Source: Photobacterium angustum (lineage in GTDB: Bacteria; Pseudomonadota; Gammaproteobacteria; Enterobacterales; Vibrionaceae). From it: a stretch of 64,000 bases of DNA. Shown in pieces: positions 30,386 to 39,004 of the stretch. The position numbers and the translations under genes were made by a program. Positions within the stretch are counted from its first letter, which is position 1. The number at the start of each line of letters is the position of its first letter. The notes beneath the pieces were generated by a model that made no database searches, was not told the DNA's origin, and worked only from the letters and a program-made list of their open reading frames with translations. The stretch covers positions 1,860,001 to 1,924,000 of the forward strand of contig NZ_MSCJ01000001.1 in the NCBI RefSeq assembly GCF_002954615.1, given 5' to 3'.

Positions 30386-30418
30386 GATCTCAAAGACAAC
30401 CGAATTAGGTTGGAGATC
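30386..30418 (-). promoter_or_regulatory. Translation-start sequestering hairpin of lysW
   Basis: Immediately before the ATG, GATCTC (30413–30418 read on the minus strand) pairs with GAGATC (30386–30391), and CAACC pairs with GGTTG inside it (30397–30401 with 30408–30412). The only Shine-Dalgarno-like bases (GAG) are inside the stem. This suggests translational control by the riboswitch just upstream. Confidence 0.6.
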
Positions 30419-30469
30419 TACTGGATAACATGGTGGTTAACCATATTTGAAGAACATCTTAGCTCTTCT

Positions 30470-30655
30470 CTTTCACAGTAGCGCTCCATAGTGAATATGA
30501 TTATATACTATGGCAGTGTTGCACTTATTCAATACAACCCCAGAAAAAGGATTTGACGTCACTCTTACTTCGGCATTAGCTCCTTTCATTAACCGTCATT
30601 GGTTTCACCCTCTTGTTAATTACTATTAGATAACGCGCCTCTACCTTACATCAAG
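30470..30655 (-). promoter_or_regulatory. Lysine riboswitch (L box) upstream of lysW
   Basis: Reading the minus strand, conserved lysine-riboswitch blocks occur in order: GGTAGAGGCGCG, AGTAA, GGAGCTAATGCCGAAGTAA, then GTTGTATTGAATAAGTGCAAC (P4 hairpin, loop like the consensus TTGAATAA), CTGCCATAGT…ACTATGG (P5, arms at 30507–30513 and 30486–30492), and GGAGCGCTACTG closing the junction. P2 pairing of ATTAAC with GTTAAT is also present. The aptamer ends about 85 nt before the lysW start. No U-tract terminator lies between, which favours control of translation. Confidence 0.9.
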
Positions 30656-30917
30656 GTTGCGATTATTCTACGTAATGTTTCATTATTTGCAACAACATCA
30701 CGTGAAACATTTAACAACACATCAAATGGCATTGTTTTATAAATAAATCTTATCTAAGTATAGCTTCACCCATTAAATAGTATGAACCTACGAGCAGATA
30801 TGTTTCATTTTGTAACTATGTAAACATCTATTAAGCATAAATCCGATATTCGTTTTTTTATAAAGATACGAATATCGCTATTATTAACAATTAACAATAA
30901 AGAACGTTTAAAGTGTT
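30656..30917. other. Rest of the lysW–hns divergent intergenic region
   Basis: The region between the riboswitch and the hns promoter is very AT-rich and contains no open reading frame I can support. It must hold the lysW promoter. AT-rich tracts here would be natural H-NS autoregulatory sites, but I cannot place them. Confidence 0.4.
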
Positions 30918-30945
30918 TTGACATAAAGAATAAAAGCATTACTAT
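30918..30945 (+). promoter_or_regulatory. Predicted hns promoter
   Basis: A perfect −35 TTGACA (30918–30923) and a −10 TACTAT (30940–30945) are spaced by 16 nt. They sit about 70 nt before the hns start in an AT-rich region. Confidence 0.6.
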
Positions 30946-31011
30946 TGTAATAAATGATTCGACACTGCTATTATTATTTACAGTTAGTTAAAAATAACAG
31001 GAAATATAAAA

Positions 31012-31407
31012 ATGTCTGATGCAATGAAAGCACTTTTAAACCTTCGTAGTCTTCGTGCGCTTTCTCGTGAATATACTTTAGAGCAACTTGAAGAAGCTTT
31101 AGAGAAATTAACTACCGTTGTTCAAGAACGTGCTGAAGCTGAAGAAGAAGAACAAGCAAAAGAAAATGAGCGTAATGAAAAATTAGCTCAATATCGTGAA
31201 ATGCTATTAGCTGATGGTATCGACCCTGAAGAATTGTTAGCAAGCCTTTCAAAAGCACCAAAAGCAAAACGTGCTGCACGTCCAGCTAAATATAAATTCA
31301 TCGATGAAAACGGTGAAGAAAAAACGTGGACAGGCCAAGGCCGTACACCAAGCGCGCTTAAGCAAGCACTTGAAAATGGTAAATCTTTAGAAGAATTTGA
31401 AATCTAA
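31012..31407 (+). CDS. hns: H-NS family nucleoid-associated protein
   Basis: This 131-aa global silencer binds AT-rich, curved DNA. The N-terminal oligomerisation helices (about 1–60, strongly acidic near 41–52) are followed by a Lys/Ala/Pro linker (about 81–92) and the DNA-binding domain. The core DNA-binding motif TWTGQGRTP lies at 105–113. It is similar in length to Vibrio VicH (about 135). CAGGAAAT before the ATG is the ribosome site. It is a single-gene unit with a good promoter and terminator. Confidence 0.96.
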   Translation: MSDAMKALLNLRSLRALSREYTLEQLEEALEKLTTVVQERAEAEEEEQAKENERNEKLAQYREMLLADGIDPEELLASLSKAPKAKRAARPAKYKFIDENGEEKTWTGQGRTPSALKQALENGKSLEEFEI

Positions 31408-31424
31408 TTTCCTGCCATATATTT

Positions 31425-31453
31425 AAAAAGCTCAACTTAGTTGGGCTTTTTTT
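31425..31453 (+). terminator. Intrinsic terminator of hns
   Basis: Stem AAAAAGCTCAAC/GTTGGGCTTTTT (one G-T pair), loop TTA, then a T tract. Confidence 0.88.
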
Positions 31454-31572
31454 ATACTTCCATAAACCCAAAATTATAGACACCTATCTAAAAAATATGT
31501 TTTAACATTGCTTAAAGGTATATCTAAGTAAACCTTTATTAGTTTTGAAATATATAAAGCACATATCAAAAT

Positions 31573-31600
31573 AAAAAGTCAGGCAGTAGAGCCTGACTTT
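31573..31600 (-). terminator. Intrinsic terminator of the ycgL–mltB unit
   Basis: A 10-bp perfect stem (AAAGTCAGGC and complement) with a 6-nt loop is followed on the minus strand by five T. It is 34 nt after the mltB stop. Confidence 0.85.
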
Positions 31601-31634
31601 CAATACAGATAACCTATTATTATGGCTATAACTA

Positions 31635-32603
31635 TTAAATACGATCAGCAAGATGGCTGACAGCTAAAGCAAAATAATGAGAACGGTTCCATTTCATTAA
31701 TGTTTGATAATTACCGTACACAAGGTAAGTGCGTCCATGTTCATCATCAGGTTGAATTAACCACGCATCAATGTCTTCTTTTGGTAAATTCCCACCACTC
31801 ATTGTGCGAACACCCAATGTTTGCCATTGCGCCAGTGTTTTTGTCTTTTCTACACCCGTACCTTTTAAATCAGCCGATAATGATGATGGGACCTTAACTT
31901 GACGTCCCCAAGTATATTTATCATTCCAACCTGATTTTTTTAGATAATTCGCTGCAGATGCAAAAACATCCGCTTTTGTATTCCAAATATCTGCTTTGCC
32001 GTCATTATTACCATCAACCGCAAAGGTTAAATAAGATGTTGGCATAAATTGGCATTGACCCATCGCCCCTGCCCATGATCCTTTCATCTCATCAATTGTA
32101 ATATGACCTTCTTGAAGAATTTGTAATGCTGCCATTACTTGTTTACGGAATAAGGCTTCACGACGGCCTTCATAAGCCAACGTGGTTAATGCTTCGACAA
32201 CATGGTAATTACCTTGTAATTTACCAAAATTACTTTCAACTCCCCACAACGCGACAATAAAACGTGGCTGTACGCCGTATTCTTTACCTATACGATCTAA
32301 CGTTGTTTTATTCTCTTGATATAAACGACGTGCTTGTTTGACTTTCCAATCAGGTACAGCGCGTGGAATATATTGATCTAATGTTAACTTTTTCTCAGGT
32401 TGGTTTTTATCCGCCTTTACTGCACGATGAGTAAATGTAATGTCTTTAAAAGCAGAATCGAGAATAGGCTCAGAAATACCATTACTACGCGCCTCTGCTT
32501 TTAGCTTATTTATATATGCGTTAAACCCTTCATCAGCAGCAAAAGCTGTTGAGGAAATCCCTAATCCTAAGGCCACAACGGCCGATATAAAACGCTTATG
32601 CAT
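31635..32603 (-). CDS. mltB: Lytic murein transglycosylase of the MltB family
   Basis: This 322-aa protein cleaves peptidoglycan glycan strands with formation of 1,6-anhydromuramic ends. A signal peptide (cleavage near AFAAD) lacks a lipobox Cys, so the enzyme is probably soluble and periplasmic, unlike lipoprotein MltB of E. coli. The catalytic Glu is E123 in WGVESNFG. AGAMGQCQFMPTSY and the EF-hand-like DGNNDGKADIWN are MltB/Slt35 features. It lies 7 nt downstream of ycgL, the two forming an operon divergent from minCDE. MltB is used as a family name; several paralogues usually exist in Vibrionaceae. Confidence 0.85.
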   Translation of the reverse strand: MHKRFISAVVALGLGISSTAFAADEGFNAYINKLKAEARSNGISEPILDSAFKDITFTHRAVKADKNQPEKKLTLDQYIPRAVPDWKVKQARRLYQENKTTLDRIGKEYGVQPRFIVALWGVESNFGKLQGNYHVVEALTTLAYEGRREALFRKQVMAALQILQEGHITIDEMKGSWAGAMGQCQFMPTSYLTFAVDGNNDGKADIWNTKADVFASAANYLKKSGWNDKYTWGRQVKVPSSLSADLKGTGVEKTKTLAQWQTLGVRTMSGGNLPKEDIDAWLIQPDDEHGRTYLVYGNYQTLMKWNRSHYFALAVSHLADRI

Positions 32604-32610
32604 AATAACC

Positions 32611-32889
32611 TTAATTAACTCTGCCGGCTTTCTCGGCTTTATATTGATCCAATAAATTTGTTACTGGCGGTGGAACCTGAAGATAGAAGCCAACGGTCTT
32701 TAATGCTTCTTTTACTTTTTCAACATCGGCCAAGGCTAACTTTCTACCTTCTAACTTTATCACCATAACAAATTGCGGTTTACCAAAAGTATTCATTAAT
32801 ACTTCAGGCACATCGGAGAAATCATCTTTCTTATTTACATATAAATATGTGTTATCTTTTTTTAAGCTTTTATAGATTGCACACAACAT
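32611..32889 (-). CDS. ycgL: YcgL domain protein
   Basis: This 92-aa protein matches E. coli YcgL throughout ([45 protein letters not shown]). It is a small cytosolic protein of unknown function. The neighbourhood with minCDE on the opposite strand is conserved in gammaproteobacteria. AGGTGAA upstream of the ATG is the ribosome site. It is first in the ycgL–mltB operon. Confidence 0.95.
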   Translation of the reverse strand: MLCAIYKSLKKDNTYLYVNKKDDFSDVPEVLMNTFGKPQFVMVIKLEGRKLALADVEKVKEALKTVGFYLQVPPPVTNLLDQYKAEKAGRVN

Positions 32890-33023
32890 TTCAATTCACC
32901 TATTTGTTAAAGCTTATTCTTTCAGACAGCTATTTTAACGTATCATTCCCCGCTGGTTTATTTTTCACCATACAGGATGAGACTTTTGTCTGAATTTCCA
33001 ATGTCAAAGCAAGGATAACTTGC

Positions 33024-33038
33024 CCCTAACTGCTAGGG
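33024..33038. repeat. Small inverted repeat between ycgL and minC
   Basis: CCCTA-N5-TAGGG lies in the 187–220-bp divergent region, 72 nt or less before the minC start. It could be a short mRNA hairpin or an operator. No match to a known site. Confidence 0.3.
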
Positions 33039-33109
33039 AATATACCATGCTAGTACCTTTGTGATAATCAACAAGAATGGTTAATTTAAGTATTACCCAT
33101 AATAATGCC

Positions 33110-33814
33110 ATGACCAAGACAACTGAACTTAAAGGGAGCTCATTTACGCTCTCTGCACTTCATTTAATTGATGGTGATATCAAAAAAGCGACCGATCACC
33201 TTAAAGAAAAAATTGAACTCGCACCTAATTTCTTTGCATCAGCTCCCGTTGTTATCGATATCTCTAATGCAGGCAAAGATATTAATTTTGAGCAATTAAA
33301 AGTAGCAATTGTCGACGCGGGCATGATCCCTGTAGGTATCAGCGGTTGTAAAGAACAAGCGTTACAAAATCAAGCAAAATCTGCTGGATTTGCTATTATG
33401 AATGCCGCACGCACGGTGAAAGAAAAAACAACAGCAGAATCTACTGAAGCAGAGCCATCTTCTCAGCCAGTTCAAGGCCGAGAGTCCGCACTTATCATTC
33501 GCACTCCTGTTCGTTCTGGTCAACAGATTTACGCTAAAAATCGTGACCTTATCATTCTCAACCATGTGAGTGCGGGCGCTGAAATTATTGCTGATGGTTG
33601 TATTCATATTTACGGTACGTTACGTGGTCGAGCATTAGCTGGAGCGAACGGAGACCTAGAAGCGACAATTTTCTGTCAGAACTTGCAATCTGAACTAATT
33701 TCAGTTGCAGGAAACTACTGGCTAAGTGATAACATTCAGGATGAGTTCTGGGGCAACGGTGTTGTAATTTCAATTGCTGATAATACGCTTAGCATCGAGC
33801 ACCTTGCTTTATAA
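33110..33814 (+). CDS. minC: Septum site-determining protein MinC
   Basis: MinC blocks FtsZ ring formation away from mid-cell when recruited by MinD. The N-terminal FtsZ-inhibiting domain (LKGSSFTLSALHL …) is joined by a variable Thr/Glu-rich linker (about 100–120) to the C-terminal beta-helix dimer domain (RSGQQIYAKNRDLI, HVSAGAEIIADGCIHIYG, RGRALAGA, YWLSDNI). Start choice: homologues begin just before ELKGSSFT, favouring ATG 33110. An in-frame ATG at 33077 would add 11 residues; neither has a clear ribosome site. It is first of minCDE. Confidence 0.96.
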   Translation: MTKTTELKGSSFTLSALHLIDGDIKKATDHLKEKIELAPNFFASAPVVIDISNAGKDINFEQLKVAIVDAGMIPVGISGCKEQALQNQAKSAGFAIMNAARTVKEKTTAESTEAEPSSQPVQGRESALIIRTPVRSGQQIYAKNRDLIILNHVSAGAEIIADGCIHIYGTLRGRALAGANGDLEATIFCQNLQSELISVAGNYWLSDNIQDEFWGNGVVISIADNTLSIEHLAL

Positions 33815-33838
33815 AAGTTTTAATAAGGAATTTAGTAA

Positions 33839-34651
33839 ATGGCACGAATTATCGTTGTTACTTCAGGTAAAGGCGGCGTTGGTAAAACAACTTCAAGCGC
33901 AGCCATTGCATCTGGTCTAGCATTATGCGGTAAAAAAACGGCGGTTATTGATTTTGATATTGGTCTACGTAACCTTGATCTCATTATGGGTTGTGAGCGA
34001 CGTGTCGTTTATGACTTCGTAAACGTTATCAACGGCGAAGCGAATCTGAACCAAGCATTAATTAAAGATAAGCGTGTTGACAACCTTTTTGTTTTACCTG
34101 CATCTCAGACTCGTGATAAAGACGCACTCTCTCGTGAAGGCGTTGAGCGTGTTTTAAATGACTTGGATAAAATGAATTTTGATTTCATTATCTGTGATTC
34201 TCCAGCAGGTATTGAAACCGGTGCTTTAATGGCACTTTACTTTGCTGATGAAGCTATTGTAACAACGAATCCTGAAGTCTCTTCTGTTCGCGACTCTGAT
34301 CGTATTTTAGGTATTCTAGATTCTAAATCTCGTCGAGCAGAACAAGGTAAAGACGCAGTTAAACAACACCTTCTTCTTACACGTTATAACCCAACACGTG
34401 TAACTCAAGGTGAGATGCTAAGTGTTCAAGATGTTGAAGAAATTTTACACATCCCTCTTTTAGGTGTTATTCCTGAAAGCCAAGCAGTACTAAATGCATC
34501 GAACAAAGGTGAACCCGTTATTTTCGATAAAGAATCTGACGCAGGTATTGCTTATGAAGATACTGTTGCTCGTTTATTGGGTGAGGATCGCCCATTTAAA
34601 TTCTTAGAGGAAGAGAAGAAAGGCTTCCTAAAACGTTTATTTGGAGGCTAA
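33839..34651 (+). CDS. minD: Septum site-determining ATPase MinD
   Basis: MinD is a ParA-type membrane ATPase that carries MinC to the poles and oscillates with MinE. The deviant Walker A is KGGVGKTT (residues 11–18), the Walker B region is FIICDSPAGIE, and the C-terminal amphipathic membrane-targeting helix is KKGFLKRLFGG. The 270 residues match E. coli. AATAAGGAAT precedes the ATG. It lies 24 nt after minC and 6 nt before minE. Confidence 0.98.
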   Translation: MARIIVVTSGKGGVGKTTSSAAIASGLALCGKKTAVIDFDIGLRNLDLIMGCERRVVYDFVNVINGEANLNQALIKDKRVDNLFVLPASQTRDKDALSREGVERVLNDLDKMNFDFIICDSPAGIETGALMALYFADEAIVTTNPEVSSVRDSDRILGILDSKSRRAEQGKDAVKQHLLLTRYNPTRVTQGEMLSVQDVEEILHIPLLGVIPESQAVLNASNKGEPVIFDKESDAGIAYEDTVARLLGEDRPFKFLEEEKKGFLKRLFGG

Positions 34652-34657
34652 TGTAAT

Positions 34658-34921
34658 ATGGCACTGCTTGAGTTTTTCCGCCCGAAAAAGACAACCACAG
34701 CGAATGTAGCAAAGGAAAGGTTACAGATTATCGTCGCTGAACGTCGTAGTGCTGGACAACCGGCTCCAGCCTACTTGCCTCAATTAAAGCAAGACATTTT
34801 AGATGTGATCAGTAAGTACGTTCAAATCGACCCGAATCAAGTGTCTGTAAACCTTGATCATAAAGAGGAAGATTTATCAGTACTCGAACTTAACGTAACG
34901 TTACCAGACGAAGAACGTTAA
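34658..34921 (+). CDS. minE: Cell division topological specificity factor MinE
   Basis: MinE stimulates the MinD ATPase and confines MinCD to the poles. The 87-aa protein has the N-terminal membrane/MinD-binding part ([28 protein letters not shown]) and the C-terminal topological domain ending [16 protein letters not shown]. It is last in minCDE and followed by a bidirectional terminator. Confidence 0.97.
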   Translation: MALLEFFRPKKTTTANVAKERLQIIVAERRSAGQPAPAYLPQLKQDILDVISKYVQIDPNQVSVNLDHKEEDLSVLELNVTLPDEER

Positions 34922-34925
34922 TAAA

Positions 34926-34952
34926 GAAAAACCCGCAACAGCGGGTTTTTTC
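34926..34952. terminator. Bidirectional terminator between minE and rnd
   Basis: Stem AAAACCCGC/GCGGGTTTT with loop AACA and T tracts on each strand. Confidence 0.88.
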
Positions 34953-34978
34953 TTTTCTAATGCATCGTAATAAATCAA

Positions 34979-36106
34979 TTAGGCTTTTTCGTCTAATAGC
35001 GCTAATACACGTTGCTCAAATAAATCACGACGCCAGTTTTTCAACATCTCAGGACGTTTTTCATCTTGACGCTGATATTTCCATGCCCAAGATAACACTT
35101 GGTGGATCTGCTTTTTAGAAGCTAAAAACTCAGGCGCTAAGCCGGTCTCTTTTTCAACATCTGTTACAACATCTTTGATGTATTTTACCATCTGCTTATA
35201 ATGTGGAAAATCAACCAAACGCTCTATTTTCGCGGGATAATCTTGCGCTGCAATACGATCGCAATCGTGCACCATTTTCAATAAACGGTTACCGTGACGT
35301 TGGATCTCCATTGGCTCAAAATCTTCTTTCTCAAGCCCAGCTCGTGATTTGATATTAAAACGCGCTAATTTCCATAAATGTAATTCTTTGACAATGAAAT
35401 TTAATGCAATATCGCGTTTCTGCGCTTCACGTACTCGCCACGCTGCAACTTTTTGCAAAACTGAGAGTTGTTGTGGAGTTAACTGCCATGCGTTTTTAAT
35501 ATCAAGATACGCTTTTTCAGGATCAACGGGCTTAATACGACGTTGCATGACAGATTCGCATTCTTGTTGTAATGCTTCCATGTAACCTCGTTCCTCTACC
35601 TTAGCTAATAAGGTTTCAAACAACGGCTTTAGGTAATAAACATCTGCAGCAGCATAATCAAGTTGCTTTGCCGTTAAAGGACGGGCAAGCCAATTCGTTC
35701 GAGCTTCACCTTTATCAAGTTCAACACCAACGTATTCTTTCACTAATGCGCCAAAGCCCGTTGAAATGCCATGCCCAAGGAAGGCTGCCATTAACTGAGT
35801 ATCAAACATTGGTGTTGGTAAGCAACCTGCATGATGCTGGAATACTTCTAAATCTTCACCACAGGCGTGAAGCACTTTAATCACCGATTGATCACGTAAC
35901 AGTGCCCACAATGGCTCCATGTCTTCCATTTCTAATGGATCAATTAATGATAACTGTTCACCATCAAATAATTGGATTAAACCTAATCGAGGATAAAGTG
36001 TACGGGTACGAACAAACTCCGTATCCAGCATGACAGCAGAGTGCGCTCTAGCGGATTCACAACGCAGTTCTAATTGTTCTGTTGTTGTAATTATATCGAA
36101 GTTCAC
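34979..36106 (-). CDS. rnd: Ribonuclease D
   Basis: RNase D is a 3'-5' exoribonuclease in tRNA 3'-end maturation. The DEDDy exonuclease domain shows LDTEFVR, LHACGEDLEVF and YAAADVYYL, followed by HRDC-type helical domains (LTPQQLSVLQKVAAWR and the later repeat). The start is set at GTG 36106, with AAAGG about 6 nt upstream, giving 375 aa with an N-terminus aligned to E. coli. An open frame extends 34 codons further upstream but crosses a strong hairpin. It follows fadD in the conserved yoaA–tsaB–yeaY–fadD–rnd order. Confidence 0.95.
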   Translation of the reverse strand: MNFDIITTTEQLELRCESARAHSAVMLDTEFVRTRTLYPRLGLIQLFDGEQLSLIDPLEMEDMEPLWALLRDQSVIKVLHACGEDLEVFQHHAGCLPTPMFDTQLMAAFLGHGISTGFGALVKEYVGVELDKGEARTNWLARPLTAKQLDYAAADVYYLKPLFETLLAKVEERGYMEALQQECESVMQRRIKPVDPEKAYLDIKNAWQLTPQQLSVLQKVAAWRVREAQKRDIALNFIVKELHLWKLARFNIKSRAGLEKEDFEPMEIQRHGNRLLKMVHDCDRIAAQDYPAKIERLVDFPHYKQMVKYIKDVVTDVEKETGLAPEFLASKKQIHQVLSWAWKYQRQDEKRPEMLKNWRRDLFEQRVLALLDEKA

Positions 36107-36159
36107 ATAATACCTTTTAGGAAAAGAGCGGTTACCACGCTCATAAAATAGAGTTAATA

Positions 36160-36184
36160 AAATGCCGGCTAGTCGCCGGCATTT
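36160..36184 (-). terminator. Hairpin between fadD and rnd, probable fadD terminator
   Basis: A 10-bp perfect GC-rich stem (AAATGCCGGC and complement) with a 5-nt loop is followed on the minus strand by ATTTTATT. The T run is broken, so partial readthrough into rnd is possible. Confidence 0.6.
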
Positions 36185-36210
36185 ATAATATCGTGCTGTA
36201 CTGTTCAAGC

Positions 36211-36242
36211 AACCTTATCATCACTCAATGACAAGGTTTTTT
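36211..36242 (+). repeat. Second hairpin between fadD and rnd, terminator-like only on the plus strand
   Basis: AACCTTATCAT pairs with ATGACAAGGTT (one mismatch) around a 6-nt loop, then six T on the plus strand. No plus-strand gene precedes it, so it may protect against antisense transcription or simply be an mRNA stem. Confidence 0.4.
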
Positions 36243-36264
36243 ACTTAACAGTGATTAACAACGC

Positions 36265-37947
36265 TTATTGTTGTGCTTTTTTATCAGACTCTTCACGCAA
36301 TACACGGCGTAAAATCTTACCTACATTAGTTTTTGGTAAGTCGTCCATAAATTCAACAATTTTAGGTATCTTATAGCCTGTTAAATGTTGACGACAATGT
36401 GCTATCAACTCATCTTTTGTTAGGCTCTGATCGCGTTTCACCACACATATCTTAACCACTTCACCAGACACTTCATGAGCCTGACCGATGGCAGCAACTT
36501 CGAGCACTTTGTCGTGCAATGCAACGACATCTTCAATCTCATTTGGGTAAACGTTGAAACCTGACACCAAGATCATATCTTTCTTACGATCAACAATGTG
36601 CAAAAAGCCTTCGTCATCAAATTTAACGATATCACCCGTCGATAGCCAACCATCTTCTGTTAACACTTCTTTAGTGGCTTCAGGACGCTGCCAGTAACCT
36701 TTCATGACTTGAGGACCACGAACTTGTAATTCACCAACTTCGTCGATACCCACAATATTACCTTCATCATCAACCATACGCACTTCAGTTGAAGGTACAG
36801 GCAGACCAATTGAACCGTTATATTGGGTCAAATCATAAGGGTATGCTGCAACCAGTGGTGAACACTCTGTCAAACCGTACCCTTCTAGTAAGTAGTTACC
36901 GGTAATTTTCTGCCACTTTTCAGCAACAGCGCGTTGAACCGCCATACCACCGCCAACAGACAGGCGTAAATTACTAAAATCGAGTTCTTGGAAATCTTCA
37001 TTATTGATCAGCGCATTAAATAAGGTGTTTACACCTGTAATTGCGGTAAATTGGTAACGTTGAAGCTCTTTGACAAAAGTGGGAATATCACGTGGATTCG
37101 TGATCAGTAAATTCTGACCGCCCATTTCCATTAATAATAAGCAGTTTACTGTCAATGCAAATACATGATAAAGCGGTAAAGCGGTAACAATGAGCTCACG
37201 TCCCTCTGTTAGTACAGGACCATATGCACCTTTCGCCTGCATGACATTAGACACCATATTATGATGCGTTAATATCGCGCCCTTAGCGACACCTGTTGTG
37301 CCACCTGTATATTGAAGAAAGGCCATGTCATCGCCAGTAATAAACGGCTTAACATATTGCATACGACGGCCTTTACGCAGTGCGATACGCATTGAAGTCG
37401 CATGTGGCAAATGGTACTTAGGCACCATCTTTTTAATGTACTTAACAACGAAGTTAACCAAGGTACCTTTTGGACGAGATAATTGATCGCCAAGGCTAGT
37501 TAAAATTACATTTTTAACACCTGTATTTTTAACAACGGCTTCAAGGGTATGAGCGAAGTTTGAAACGATAACAATAGCTTTTGCGCCAGAGTCATTTAAT
37601 TGGTGCTCTAACTCACGTGGGGTGTATAACGGGTTCACGTTAACCACAACACAACCTGCACGTAAAATACCGAATAGCGCGATAGGATATTGCAGTAAGT
37701 TTGGCATCATTACAGCAACACGGTCACCTTTTTGTAGCTTCAATTCATTTTGAAGGTAAGCTGCAAAGGCACGGCTACGCTCTTCCAATTTACGGAAGGT
37801 CATAACTTGTCCCATGTTGATGAAAGCAGTTTGATCAGCATATTTACGTACTGATTGTTCAAACATATCAACTAATGATGAATATGCATCCGGATTAATT
37901 TCTGCCGGTACATCATTCGGATAGCGGCTAAGCCAAACCTTATCCAC
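36265..37947 (-). CDS. fadD: Long-chain fatty acid–CoA ligase FadD
   Basis: FadD activates exogenous fatty acids to acyl-CoA at the inner membrane for beta-oxidation or phospholipid use. The AMP-binding signature [20 protein letters not shown] and the FACS region [18 protein letters not shown] are intact, with the catalytic Lys region [10 protein letters not shown] near the C-terminus. The start is placed at GTG 37947: AAGGAG (37955–37960) is 7 nt from it but only 1 nt from the ATG two codons earlier, and the resulting 560-aa N-terminus aligns with E. coli FadD (MKKVWL). I saw no convincing FadR site upstream. Confidence 0.97.
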   Translation of the reverse strand: MDKVWLSRYPNDVPAEINPDAYSSLVDMFEQSVRKYADQTAFINMGQVMTFRKLEERSRAFAAYLQNELKLQKGDRVAVMMPNLLQYPIALFGILRAGCVVVNVNPLYTPRELEHQLNDSGAKAIVIVSNFAHTLEAVVKNTGVKNVILTSLGDQLSRPKGTLVNFVVKYIKKMVPKYHLPHATSMRIALRKGRRMQYVKPFITGDDMAFLQYTGGTTGVAKGAILTHHNMVSNVMQAKGAYGPVLTEGRELIVTALPLYHVFALTVNCLLLMEMGGQNLLITNPRDIPTFVKELQRYQFTAITGVNTLFNALINNEDFQELDFSNLRLSVGGGMAVQRAVAEKWQKITGNYLLEGYGLTECSPLVAAYPYDLTQYNGSIGLPVPSTEVRMVDDEGNIVGIDEVGELQVRGPQVMKGYWQRPEATKEVLTEDGWLSTGDIVKFDDEGFLHIVDRKKDMILVSGFNVYPNEIEDVVALHDKVLEVAAIGQAHEVSGEVVKICVVKRDQSLTKDELIAHCRQHLTGYKIPKIVEFMDDLPKTNVGKILRRVLREESDKKAQQ

Positions 37948-38083
37948 TCGCATTCTCCTTATTATTAGACTGCTTTAATACCCATAATAGTGATACAGGT
38001 AAATACTGTACGTATAAATCAAACAAGCGTTTATATCTCAACACAGTATATTTAACTTATAATTAACATCTTGCCAAATTAGC

Positions 38084-38108
38084 TGAGTAGAAACTTTGAA
38101 CCTACTCA
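38084..38108 (-). terminator. Weak hairpin after the alpha/beta hydrolase gene
   Basis: A 7-bp perfect stem (TGAGTAG/CTACTCA) with an 11-nt loop lies 15 nt past the hydrolase stop. It has no good T tract, so termination is likely partial. Confidence 0.35.
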
Positions 38109-38122
38109 TTGAAAAGCGAAGA

Positions 38123-39001
38123 TTAATCTCTCTCGAGGGAAAGAAAAGCCCTAATACAATTCGATACTGTATCTGGCTGTTCTAAATGGCAATGATGTCC
38201 CCCGACAACCACTACCTGTGAAAACTGTTGAAACTTAAATTTACCCTGTGGGTCATCACGCAGTTGAGGAAATCCATGACTTCCTACAATTGAATAAATG
38301 GGTGCTTCTATCGACGACATAATTGCTTGTGCTTGTTGTTGTGTCATTCTATAGAGTGATTCACAACGAAGGCGATGGTCATGTCGCCAGTACCACAACC
38401 CATCACGCTGAACCGTTGCCCGCTTAACAACGGGCTCTAAACATGCCATGGGTAAATCATTAACATTGGCACGTAATTGTAATGCTTCAGTGAAAGAGCT
38501 CATTGTTCTTGCTTTACGACGTTCACAACTTTTACGGTATTGCTGTCGGCTTTTAATCCCACGCTTTAACCGCTCAACCGTTTGTTCGGCCTCTTCCACT
38601 AATGGCGACAAGCCTTCAATTAATACCAACTTGTCTATTAATTGAGGATAAGCAGCACTATAACAACTGGCAATAATCGCACCTAATGAGTGACCAACAA
38701 GACACACGCGCGTGGCGGGAAGCTGCGTTATGACTTGGTGTAAATCATCAAGATAATCGAAAAAATGATAATAGTTATCCCCACTTCGGGCTTGCGATAA
38801 ACCATGTCCTGGCAAATCAATGGCTACAAGATTAAAATCAGCCTCTAACCGTTGCCAAAGTGATGAAAACGTTGCGGCATTATCTTGCCAACCATGAATA
38901 AATAATAAGACAGGTTTGTCATTATCTAATGGTGACGATAATGAGAAATTAGACAATCCCGCTAACTCTAATTCAGCAAGCTTAAATGTTATAGCTTCCA
39001 T
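38123..39001 (-). CDS. Alpha/beta hydrolase
   Basis: This 292-aa protein has an alpha/beta hydrolase fold with the oxyanion segment FIHGWQDNA, the nucleophile elbow GHSLGA (Ser near residue 105) and the catalytic His near the C-terminus in VVGGHHCHLEQ. A lid-like helical region rich in Arg and Lys lies around 150–175. There is no signal peptide, so it is cytosolic. The substrate is not predictable. It lies 3 nt after the slp-family gene, in the same unit. This gene is an insertion relative to the E. coli yeaY–fadD order. Confidence 0.88.
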   Translation of the reverse strand: MEAITFKLAELELAGLSNFSLSSPLDNDKPVLLFIHGWQDNAATFSSLWQRLEADFNLVAIDLPGHGLSQARSGDNYYHFFDYLDDLHQVITQLPATRVCLVGHSLGAIIASCYSAAYPQLIDKLVLIEGLSPLVEEAEQTVERLKRGIKSRQQYRKSCERRKARTMSSFTEALQLRANVNDLPMACLEPVVKRATVQRDGLWYWRHDHRLRCESLYRMTQQQAQAIMSSIEAPIYSIVGSHGFPQLRDDPQGKFKFQQFSQVVVVGGHHCHLEQPDTVSNCIRAFLSLERD

Positions 39002-39004
39002 AAC

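Noticed and set aside
36107..36208. 34-codon N-terminal extension of rnd
   Set aside because: It crosses a strong hairpin and adds residues not found in RNase D; GTG 36106 has a good ribosome site and matches homologues.
37978..38010. LexA-like or FadR-like site upstream of fadD
   Set aside because: TACAG-N7-CTGTA is present but has the reverse polarity to a LexA box, and no FadR consensus is met.
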